Positions 54,550-64,000 of a DNA stretch of 64,000 nucleotides are shown here, piece after piece. The notes under the pieces are model-generated. The model saw nothing but the letters and a program-made list of their open reading frames with translations. It did no database searches and was not told where the DNA came from. The stretch is from assembly GCA_030562195.1 (NCBI GenBank), contig CM060200.1, forward strand, positions 22,669,023 through 22,733,022, written 5' to 3'. The DNA is from Nipponacmea schrenckii (lineage: Eukaryota > Mollusca > Gastropoda > Lottiidae). Position 1 is the first letter of the stretch; every line of letters starts with the position of its first letter. The translations under genes were made by a program, and so were the position numbers.

Positions 54550-55690
54550 AGATATCCAGATCGCCGAAACTCATATTTGTAAATCGCCCAAACGTAGAGA
54601 ATAATACCCAATACAATGTAGATTGTTTTATATATTAAATTCGCAATTTTCAGATGGCGATGAAACCAAAAGTAGATATCGTACAAAAAATATATATATA
54701 GCATTGGATAAACAATGTCGAAGCTATATACAAATCGAAAGGTCACTAATGGTTCAAGTTGTCTTAAGTCGCCAGGGTATAACATTGAGACACCACATAA
54801 ATAGCACGGCCTAACATTTTAAAATTTATATTTAATAGAGTTTCGTCCCTTAGACCATTATTCCAGTCAACTGTATATTATTGTTGCATAATTATAAGAG
54901 ATAAAATTTAAAATTCTAAAGGTTGTAATTTCGTTCGAAATATTCAATATTTACATCACCCACAACAGGAAAAACATATATAACAACTTTGAATCATTTT
55001 AACTGGATGTAGAACGATTAAACTAAAAAATAATTTCAGATCGCTGAAACTTACATCTTGTAGGTCGCCCAAATGCAACACATTAAACAGGTTGTTTTAT
55101 AGGGAAAATTCGCAATTTTCAAATGGCGATAAAAGCGGAAGTATACATCTTACAATAAACTTCTATATATCATTGGATAGAACTTCTCGAGAGCTATCAT
55201 ATTTGTACAGGTCAAAAAGTTTTTAAATATTTTAATCGTTAAAAAATCAAAATCAAAATTCAAAAATCGGTTTCCATATATATTTCGGCAATCGGTTATA
55301 GATTCTATATACATCAAAATAACACAAATCGAATTATCCCCTGAGACTCTATTTCGATTTAAAGAAAAACACGCACAGTTAGTATAGAAGAAATTACAGA
55401 ATTTTGAAATTTTTAAACACGCAATTTTGATAAAAATACCAAGTGTGATATATTAATGGAAAGATGACATTAAACATAAAAGGAATATGTAAGAAATTCT
55501 GTCCTATGTAAATTAGGTCACGTGATAGAGCTCTTTAAAGTTAAAATTTGTGATTTTCAATTGGCTGCAAAACCGGAAGTGAACACCGGACAACAAAAGT
55601 GAAGATACCATTGGGCAGATTTAATCAAGGGCAATAACTTTTGTTCAGGTCACAAGGTCACCAAAGGTCAATATGGCAAAATATGACCTT
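54550..55690. repeat. Degenerate ~480-bp tandem repeat, three copies
   Basis: Modules starting near 54550, 55030 and 55500 share, in order, an AGATCGC(C/T)GAAACT-type block, a (G/T)TCGCCCAAA block, CGCAATTTTCA-ATGGCGAT-AAA followed by a (C/G)(A/G)GAAGT core, CATTGG(A/G), and AGGTCA. The third copy is the most diverged but keeps TTTTCAATTGGC, CCGGAAGT, CATTGGG and AGGTCAC. Similar CCGGAAGT cores continue to about 56310. Confidence 0.7.
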
Positions 55691-56429
55691 TAAAAGTTTT
55701 GACTATTAATGAAAAATTTCAACCGGAAATAAAGGAAAAGCAAAATCGAAATTTAAAAATACATTCGCATACTTTTTTGCGCAATCGATTGTCAATGGCA
55801 GAAACCCGAAAATTATGCAAATTTAATTTAAACCTGAGCCTGAATTTTTAGTTTTACAAAAGTTAGACATATCAAAATGGCAGCTGATCCGTTACTTCCG
55901 GTTCGGATTTTTCAAATTTAACATCATTAAATGAACAATTCTAGCTTATTGCAAAAGACATTTTTCAAATATTTTCAACATTCCGGAAGTGCAAATTTCA
56001 ACTTTAAGAGCAAATAACATTAAAACCAGAAGTTATATCAAAATTTTGAAAATTTATTATAGTTCGCAATCAAAATGTATATATATCTGAAAACTTTCAG
56101 ATCGATCGAAATAAAAATGTAGAAGTTGAAAAAACGCAAAAATTAAAATTTTAAAAGTCAGCGACAAATTTTGAAAGTTTGAAAGTGCTATCTTTTTAAC
56201 AAATATTAAAAGTAATAAACAAAAAAAACACAATCCACATGGAGTAAAAACTAGCTTCGCTAATGAGAAAAAACCTAAAGTTTGACATAGCGTCGTACGT
56301 CACTTCCGGTTGGACAAAATGACGTGAAAATATATTCATATGATTTAGTTTCGCGACATTTGCGGGAGGAATGTTAACAGTTTGTACGTGGCACATGTAG
56401 TTTTGGCTGGGCGCTCTGAGCAGAATTCG

Positions 56430-56454
56430 AAAAAAAAAAAAAAAAAAAAAAAAA
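56430..56454. repeat. 25-base poly-A tract
   Basis: Uninterrupted A run. It could be the tail of an old retroposed sequence, but no target duplication is visible. Confidence 0.9.
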
Positions 56455-56839
56455 TTTCGAGAACAATGAAAAGTTGAAAAAAGATCCATTTTAAAGTTAA
56501 TTTGTTATGCAAAACAGAATTTCATGATACATAGATGTGATCACTATTAAATGACAGAGCTAAATCCTTGGTTATAACATATTATTTGTGTGATGTATGG
56601 AACAATTTGCAGCTATAGAGATTTGGCAATAATATTTGGCCTTAAGAATAAAAAAAATTTCTACACTCTATATTAATGTCTACAAAATATATCAAATTAA
56701 GATAATTAGTCTGATAGACTAGAATTAAGAACTATGGAAAACAAAAAATGTTCTCTAACACTAACAAAGACTGTGGCTATAAAATTGAAAAATAACCTTT
56801 GCATAGATCATGTAACATAGGCACGGATAATATGCAATC

Positions 56840-59800
56840 TCAGTTTAACTCTCCCTTTGTTTCATCAAGTTGAACTATGACCTTTTTTACTTTTGAACCC
56901 CAACTGTCAATCTTTTGTATTAACTCATTAAAAGGTTTAGCCTGATCCTCTAAATCAGACAGAGTAATCAGCCTTTCTTGTTTGGTATGATTGTCCAGCC
57001 ACTGATTCATTTTATCAGTTATCTCTTGGACTGCAGTGGCATTATCCAGTTGCTTGTAAGAGTCAATTAGATGTTGATAACAGGCCTGGATCCACCAAAT
57101 ATAAAATCCATTTGAATCTTAAAACGACAAAATAGATAATATTGAATGGAGTCCTTCTACTCTTTGTTTCAGAATACCAATTAATGATAAAAGAAGTCCT
57201 AACCCTTTTCAATATGACATGTTTTTCAGCAAACCTTGTAAAAATTAGTAACTTACCGACATTGTCAATTACTTCATGTAGATATCGTAGAGAATCTTGT
57301 GGTCTATTTTCAACTGTGTAATATATACCTAATGTGGTTACAGACAGTAAATAGAACTGACTTTTAGGTGACTGACACAATTTCATATCACTCACAGATT
57401 TCTTGAGATAGGTTTCTGCATCTTGCGGCCTAAAATTAACACAAAAAAAAGGATTAAACACCAGTTATAAAATACCATTCTTCAAATGATAATAATCACC
57501 TGCATAAATCAGTTTATATAAGGCAACAAAATTCGACCAATTATGCTTTTAATTGACATTTACATACAAAAAAGATACTTACAAGTTGACAGTGGGATCT
57601 GGATGGCTAAAATGAATAAAGTATTAACCAATGAACAGGTCAATGTATATGTACTTAAAGGAATATTTCCTGTTCAACTTTAAATTAAATCAACTGGTCA
57701 ATAAGAGTATATATTCATTCATCAATTTGACTTAAAAGGTGATGAAACTAAGTAAAGATTTTCTAAAAAGAATTCTAAGCCTGTTTCAAAATTACTTAGT
57801 TTAGCGGCTTATTACTTAGTTTCATGGATTTATTGGGTTATAGTAGATTCTGTTAAGCATTTTTGAAGAATAAAATATCTGCATTTCATTGAAATAGATT
57901 TCCTTAAATTGTCTTAGTTTGAGATTAAAACTAGTCACAGAATTCTCTAGCAAAACAATAATTTGATTCAAAGATTCCATTCAACCTATGCAAATGATAG
58001 GAAATGAGTAAAGTGTTATTTACATAACGGTAGTAATTTTACCTTTTCATTGAAGAATAGATATGTCCTAATAAGGTATACATCTGGGCTGTTCTGAGTG
58101 ATATTTCTCCATAACAAGATTTAGCTATGGACAAAGCATGTTTAGCTTCAGTTTCAGCCCACAGCAAGGTGGAATCCTTCACTTCTTCAACACTATTCAT
58201 GGCCTTCCATTGTAAGGCAGATGCTGTCAAAGAAAAATTGGTCAAATTGCACTCATTATAGGAAATGAATGTATTTTTATGTCCTTCTACATCTTTCTCT
58301 CATTTACTGGTAGATGCTTTAAACATGATAGCCCCTCAGACCTGCAGCCCAAGGTTTAAATATCAGAAAGTACTATCTTGAGAGAGACACAGGGGCTCCC
58401 CAATTTCTTGACAGGCTTGATGTTTTTTACAGTAATATTCTTAAGTGACTTTAAAAACTTACCAAAAGTATGAAGAAAAAGATGGAGGATAGAATGCTGA
58501 TTACCAAAGACACTTCGAGCTATTCTTATTCCTTCCATAGCATGTTCATAATAATCATCATTGTCAAATCTATGTAACAACATCAAAGCTTTAGATAGAG
58601 CACGGTGAGCTAGGGCTACTTGTAAACATTCACAACCATATATCTTCCAGGCTAGCTGTAACGTCATCTACAATAATATAACATGACTTATATACCAACA
58701 AACTAGAGACGTAATCAAAATGATATTTATTAATAGAGAGCAGATTGACTAAATAGGGGACAACTGCAGGAGTTTAGATTCTAATGTAAATGATCTTTGG
58801 AAGCAACATTGGTGCAAGTCTCCCATGGAGTGTCCGAGGGCATTCTCCAAAAGAAAATTAAAAATTTTTTCAAGTAATTTGGTGTAAACGTCGAAAAATC
58901 AGATTTTGAAATTTCCAAGAAAGTAAATAGGGGAATAATGTGTTTTTCTTCAGCCAGTTTGTGCAAAACTTTTTTGGGATAATGTTTGATGACAGCATTC
59001 TCCAGCACACCTTAACATCATTTTCTTATACTACCTCAGCTATCTCTATAGTGACTTCTTCATGAACATATTCACTGGTAAAATGACATAAATATAACAA
59101 AGCTTTTAAATACATCGGATGATTTCTTCCAAAATAACTTCTGAAAGATTGAAAATATGTCATAAAACATCAAATTATCAATCAACAGGTATATATCAAT
59201 CATTTTTCCATCAACATCCTAGAATATTTCTTCATTGTCACATGATACTACTACCTCAAAGAATGGTCATGATGTTTAAATCAAATCTGATCAATAAAAG
59301 TATATATTCATCTGTTTAACTCACCTGATGTAATGAGTAAAGAATAGAATCTCTATATTACATGATCCATTAAAATAAGTAATTATTGAAAACTGATGCT
59401 TAGATTGCTTATTTTAATGGATTATAACTTAGTTTTGTGGATTTTGTTATAGAGTTTGTACACTGATGAACAGACACATTTTGGCCTAGGAAATATATTT
59501 GAATAGATGAATACTTTTGCAGAGTCAAGTTTGTTCGAATGCATAGAAAATCCCCATTTAACAGGGTCTTTTTTCTGACTGTCACAGGCAGATGTTTCTG
59601 ACTATGAGATACTTTACCTTTAAAAAGCTTCTAACCATAAATTTAAGACATTTATCATAGCCAATCTTTGAATAGAAAAAACACTTCAGCATTTATGCTT
59701 GTGTTTTGAAAATAATCTTACTTGGCAAGTAAAACAGCTTGTACTGCGATGTCTCCAGCTTTCTTTATCTGTAATTTAGTACTAAACGCCATTACACCAT

Positions 59801-61971
59801 TACATAATCCATTAATAATACCTACATGATTAGTGCTCGATAGTGCCTATAAAAATGAAAGATAGGTTGCCAAGAAGGTAATATACACATACTGGCAGCT
59901 ATGATTTCCTATAAGTATGTTTGGCCGAATTGTATGAAATGTTCAACCGTCAGACATTCACTTCTTTGAATTTTCTCAGGTGAAGATGAATAATATAATA
60001 AAACCAATTTGTGAAATGAAATGAAAGGACAGCGGCATTAGCCTGCTCTTTTTCGATTTCCAACTGTCGAGGGATCTTTAACGTGCACAGCCTGTGTAGC
60101 ACACGGGGCCTCGGTTTATTATCGACTAGACGACTAGACGCTTTTTCCATGTCAGTCCCTCCGACCTGCATCACTGGCAAGGGGAAACCGGGCTGAAAAA
60201 TCCGAAGGTTAATCTCGGCCTTTGCTGGGATTGAACCCGGGACCTTCAGGTTAGTGAGCAAGCGTCTAACCCACTGAACCACCACGGCTCCCAAACCAAT
60301 TTGTGTTGAAGTCCTTCAAAAATGGTGCCTTCTAGTGAGCTCACAAGCTCAAAATCTAATGTGCATTCAAGAACTAGGGCAATAACTTATTCAATATTTT
60401 CGATTCTGATTTTTAATCAGGTTTATCATTGGGTTATCATAAAATACTCAAACCAAGTTTTGTCAAATTCTGTCAAAAATTTTGCCCTCTTGTGTTCTTA
60501 ATTTAAGCAAATTTAATGTGTATGAATTAGTCAAGTATTGTGCCTTAAGTGAATAAAATGTATTTGAAACAAATACCTGCATTGCTCTCTTTGCCCAACC
60601 AAACCCAGCAGATATTGAACCTTGTTCCAATTGGTAATGGCTTAGTTCTATTAATAGATCACCTTCTGATATCAAATCTTTACCAAATGACATCAACTGA
60701 ATAGGCCATGTCATCTGGACGGCCAGAAAATAAGCTTGTTCTGCTCCTTGAAAGTTGTAATCTTTATTCTGGATCTGGGTTAATTTGACTGCTGCCTGGT
60801 ATTTCATCATCCAAGTATCAATCCCTTGATTTGTGTTGAGAAAATTCAAAACGCTAACTATGATTTTTTCTGCTTCGGAAAATAAACTCAATTCCATTAG
60901 GAAATCTGAGAGCAAAAATCCACTTTTCATTATTTCATTACATTCATCAGTTGTCTGGAATGTTCCAATTAATTGAAGCACTGAATAATAGGATGATACA
61001 ATATCTCTTGGCAATGATTTCAAAATGTTAAAATATTTAACATAATGATGATAGTAAAATGGTTCAGTTAATATGGCATTCAGATCATTACAAGTTGCAA
61101 TTTGGAAATCTTCAGGAAGCTTTGATTCTTCTTTCAATTCTAAAATCATTTCTAAATTCTGCATTTTCAGCAAAACTTTATTCTCCTGTTCATGTAAATC
61201 TTGATCTCCTTCTGTCTGTAAAACATTTAGTAATCTGCCAGGGATTTCTAATCTGGAAGCCCAATTTTCTGGCTTAATCATATTTTGCTGATTAGAATCT
61301 GTTTCTGAAGACTGTGACACATTAACATCTGTTTGATCGGCAACAATTTTGTCATTAAATTTATAAGAATCAGTGCTCTGTAACAATTTATCCTCAATAT
61401 CAGACTCATTGTTTCTTTCATTTTCAATCTCACCATTCTCATTACTTCTTAATCCAGATCCATCAATAACCAAAATATTCACTGAACCATCTTCTTCCTT
61501 GATTTCATCCCTGGATACGTCATCAGAATCTTTCTTTTGGTTTGAATTTTCAGTATTAACTATATCTGGCAGTTTATCATATTTAGGTAGCTTCAGATCT
61601 CCAACTTGTGAATCAGTCAAACTGATTTTTAGTGGTGTAGAGTTTGGTTGGGGTATAAAAGTATTGGAAAGGAAATCAACAAGAATTTGGTATCGCTGAT
61701 GAGCTTCAGAATCCCCGAGGGAGTTTAACAAAGCATACACAAAATACTGATACCAGTCACATTTTGTCTTGGTTGGGATAATATCAATAAGAAGTCTGGC
61801 TTTATCTTGGCTTGTTGATCCTGAATTAATCTTTTGTTGATCTTCTGATGAAAGGACACCTGCATCTTTTAAAACTGGTACTATATGCTCAACTTTAATT
61901 TCTTGAACAAGTGCTATCCTGTTGATTCGCATCCTCATTATATTTTGTCGTTCAATTCGACTCCTTTCCAT
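56840..61971 (-). CDS. CARD-containing APPBP2-like TPR protein
   Basis: Eight coding exons on the minus strand (61971-60577, 59846-59722, 59140-59035, 58667-58463, 58223-58043, 57606-57583, 57429-57257, 57117-56840) join in frame to 828 residues. Residues about 7-100 look like a CARD (VPVLKDAGVLSSEDQQKI, then KARLLIDIIPTK and YQYFVYALL, in APAF1-like spacing). An acidic Ser/Asp/Glu-rich linker follows to about 255. From about residue 348 on, the sequence aligns by eye with amyloid protein-binding protein 2: GFLLSDF--SLFSEAEKI, FGWAKRAMQ, AVLLAKSYFGRNHPMY, CYGEISLRTAQMYTLLGHIY, MKSHPDP. APPBP2 is a TPR protein and a CUL2 ubiquitin-ligase substrate receptor that binds C-terminal degrons; CARDs mediate homotypic assembly in innate immunity and apoptosis. 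A link between the two is inference. The frame is open from the ATG back to a splice acceptor at 62012, so an upstream coding exon is possible. Confidence 0.85.
60014..60292 (-). mobile_element. tRNA-related SINE with 13-bp target duplication
   Basis: On the minus strand it begins near 60292 with a tRNA-like head: A-box TGGTTCAGTGG and B-box GGTTCAATCCC at normal spacing. It ends at 60014 in a CATTTCATTT tail. The direct repeats AAACCAATTTGTG at 60001-60013 and 60293-60305 are a perfect 13-bp target duplication, the mark of LINE-driven retroposition. It lies in intron 1 of the CARD gene, in the same orientation as the gene. Confidence 0.92.
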
Positions 61972-62298
61972 GCTGTTTGGAATGTTATGAATTGTTGGGC
62001 CTTGGATATTGCTGAAACAGTAAATTTTTAAGAAATAAACAACTGTAGGTCTAATGATGTCAAGATTTTAAAGGGAGAGATTGACTATTTTGAGAGATCA
62101 ATTGAACCTTGGTGTCAGTGTCAGAAACAAGCATTTGTCAGATAAGGTACTTGGTTATAGTATTCACTGTTAACTGTCAAATTTTGTGATGTTATTCTTA
62201 ACAGTGTGTATTTATAATCTGTTAATGACATGACATGTATATAGGCCTAGGCTAATACAATCATCCTCGCCCACTTCCTGTACACACAGATGTCTACA

Positions 62299-62525
62299 AT
62301 ATATAGGCACAGCTTTATGGAACTACAATCACTGGTTAAAGTTTATGCGACGTTTCGGCGTCTTCCCCCGCTGTCCTCAGGCACAGAATGATAAGACATA
62401 ATAGGCAACGATATATATACAATTGTACTTATCATTCTGTGCCTGGGGACGGCGGGGGAAACACGCCGAAACGTCCTGTAAACTTTAACCAGTGATTGTA
62501 GTTCCATAATGCTGTGCCTATATAT
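62299..62525. mobile_element. Fold-back inverted-repeat element
   Basis: Two arms of about 96 bp (62299-62394 and 62428-62525) are near-perfect reverse complements around a loop of about 33 bp. The ends read ATATATAGGCACAGC in both directions. The arms contain ACTGGTTAAAGTTTA and GACGTTTCGGCGT. Non-coding; superfamily unknown, with AT-rich TA-containing ends. Confidence 0.8.
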
Positions 62526-62672
62526 CGTATTCACAATTGCTAAATGCCATTTAATGACTTCAGTTTGGACAGATATGGCTGGGGGAAGAGTCAGAAAAAC
62601 TAAGCACCTAAAACTTGGGATTTTCCGTACATCCACGCGTGGGTTTTTTTTAAACGTATTTACAAACCTCTA

Positions 62673-63051
62673 ATCCAGCAAACCTTAATATATTTGGAAA
62701 GATGGATTTTTTTGTAGGTCAATCATACCATTTTTATCCCCCGACACATCTCAATCTACGCCTATGGCTGTGTCAAAGTTTGATTCAAGAATTTCAATTG
62801 CTCAGTGGCCATTTCAAATTGCGCGCACATCCAAAATTCCGACATTACTGGGTCATAAAATGAAAGTACCAGATGACGGTTAGTTTGTGACCACGTGACC
62901 GTATAACGTCGGAATTTTGGAATTGAAATTCTGGAAAAAACTTTGACGCAACCACAGGTGTGACATGGATGGTGTAGGGGGATAATGATGGTATGACTGA
63001 ACTACAAAAACATCCATCTTTCCAAATATGTCAAGGTTTAGTGGATTCAAG
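62673..63051. mobile_element. Second fold-back inverted-repeat element
   Basis: The arms start AATCCAGCAAACCTT and, inverted, AATCCACTAAACCTT, and continue in parallel through ATATTTGGAAAGATGGAT, TCATACCAT, ATCCCCC and CAAAATTCCGAC. The arms are about 160 bp each and moderately diverged. Non-coding. Confidence 0.7.
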
Positions 63052-64000
63052 GAATGTAAAAATACCTTTAAAAACCCCGGTCCCCGGAGGTGTGGAAAAA
63101 GTTTTAGTCTAGTTTTTCTGACTCCCCCCAGACACATCTGTCAAATAGCTATCAGAGGCTGGGAATGGAGTCGGCAAGTTTCGGACTATTTCTTATATTT
63201 CACTTGGTGGAAGAGTTTTATCTTAATTATTCTACGTCCTGATTTACTGGAAATTTTCTTTAATATAAAAATTAACACACCCTTCTAATACGTATGTATT
63301 TCTTCTAACGGTTGATGCCATCATGAATATCTAATTTAAAACAACTTGATTTCCATTCAAAAAGTTCAATAATTTATTTATGTTTACATTCCAGCCATGT
63401 TGGATACGGATAGGCTAGCCTCTCTTATCCAGTCCCATCTTGTCTTGACATCTCACTGCATTCGGATTGGCTCAATCCACAGAGGAAAAAATATGGGGCG
63501 GTCCCGACTTAATATGCATTCCACACGTTTGTGTTTCTTTGTTATTATTATTATATAGGCCCTTTTCCACATTTATAATTCGTAAAATATTGCTATTTGT
63601 GTAGTCTCTCATGCCCAGACTGTTCCTGTCTAAAACTAGTATCTACAACTTTTCATTTGATTTTCTATTACAACATTATCAAATTTTATCAAGGGAGATA
63701 ACAACAATTAAGCTTCTTCGATTTGCAAGCCTCAAACTACTTACAACTAAATTTATTAAACTCTATGGTTTACATTTTACAACATCCAGTTATAAGCTTT
63801 TAAAACTGTATTATCGTTTAACTGTAACAAATTTGCTATTTCCAAATGTTTTTTCATTTCATATTTTTCCTGTGGATTTTACATTTTCAATTAATAGAGC
63901 CTAAAACTTAAATACCCAAATAATGTGTATGACTGGATGATATTGATAGAGGCTATAATGTTATTATTTCCTCTCCTCAAGAGGCTAGGAGTTAGATAAT

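Larger units (their letters stand above)
53940..56839. other. Spacer between convergent LRRC40 and the CARD gene
   Basis: No gene recognised. Contains the degenerate tandem repeat (about 54550-55690), further CCGGAAGT motifs up to 56310, and a 25-base poly-A (56430-56454). The 3' UTR of the minus-strand CARD gene should lie next to 56840. Confidence 0.5.
62012..64000. other. 5' flank of the CARD gene and window end
   Basis: Holds two fold-back elements (62299-62525 and 62673-63051). The remaining sequence has no recognisable exon. Open frames at 63028-63288 and 63611-63904 are low complexity. The first, possibly non-coding, exon and the promoter of the CARD gene should lie here or beyond the window. 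Confidence 0.4.

Noticed and set aside
60230..60292. Possible minus-strand tRNA gene (A and B boxes present)
   Set aside because: It is the head of a SINE, shown by the tail and the 13-bp target duplication. No complete cloverleaf was apparent.
63611..63904. 97-codon plus open frame at the window end
   Set aside because: Composition is Phe/Leu/Tyr-rich as expected from AT-rich non-coding DNA, with no domain.

Overview
This is an animal nuclear genome window, AT-rich (roughly two thirds A+T), with short exons, GT-AG introns and many small transposable-element copies. The gene complement (midnolin, LRRC40, an APPBP2-like TPR protein carrying a CARD, a laminin-G/EGF membrane protein and an HtrL/YibB-family protein) together with the intron-rich, repeat-littered style suggests a lophotrochozoan, probably a mollusc. 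The phylum is inferred from overall character, not from a diagnostic gene. No prokaryotic features, tRNA or rRNA genes were seen.

Layout: (1) positions 2-7253, plus strand: the 3' 13 exons of a type I membrane protein with an EGF end, a laminin-G domain, a TM helix and a long acidic cytoplasmic tail; its 5' part lies outside the window. (2) 7254-11208: spacer with a 1.2-kb PIF/Harbinger-like non-autonomous transposon. (3) 12758-11209, minus: a three-exon, single-TM HtrL/YibB-family gene. (4) 35792-16048, minus: midnolin in seven coding exons, including a 16-kb first intron that holds a 48-bp tandem array and a small inverted-repeat element. (5) 35793-44697: spacer upstream of both midnolin and LRRC40, which are divergently oriented; it holds hAT-like mini-elements and several perfect CRE palindromes. 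(6) 44698-53191, plus: complete LRRC40 in 14 coding exons, with a remarkable fold-back element in intron 1, a TTAA-flanked element in intron 4 and a ~150-bp tandem array in intron 5. (7) 53192-56839: spacer with a decayed SINE and a degenerate ~480-bp tandem repeat. (8) 61971-56840, minus: an 828-residue protein with an N-terminal CARD and an APPBP2-like TPR region, with a recent SINE in its first intron. (9) 62012-64000: two fold-back elements and otherwise unassigned sequence.

The genes are independent housekeeping or signalling loci rather than one pathway. Two are linked to protein turnover in their known relatives: midnolin (ubiquitin-independent delivery to the proteasome) and APPBP2 (a CUL2 substrate receptor). 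Exon coordinates were worked out by hand from open frames, splice sites and phase. All joined exons keep frame, which is strong internal support, but no transcript data were available.
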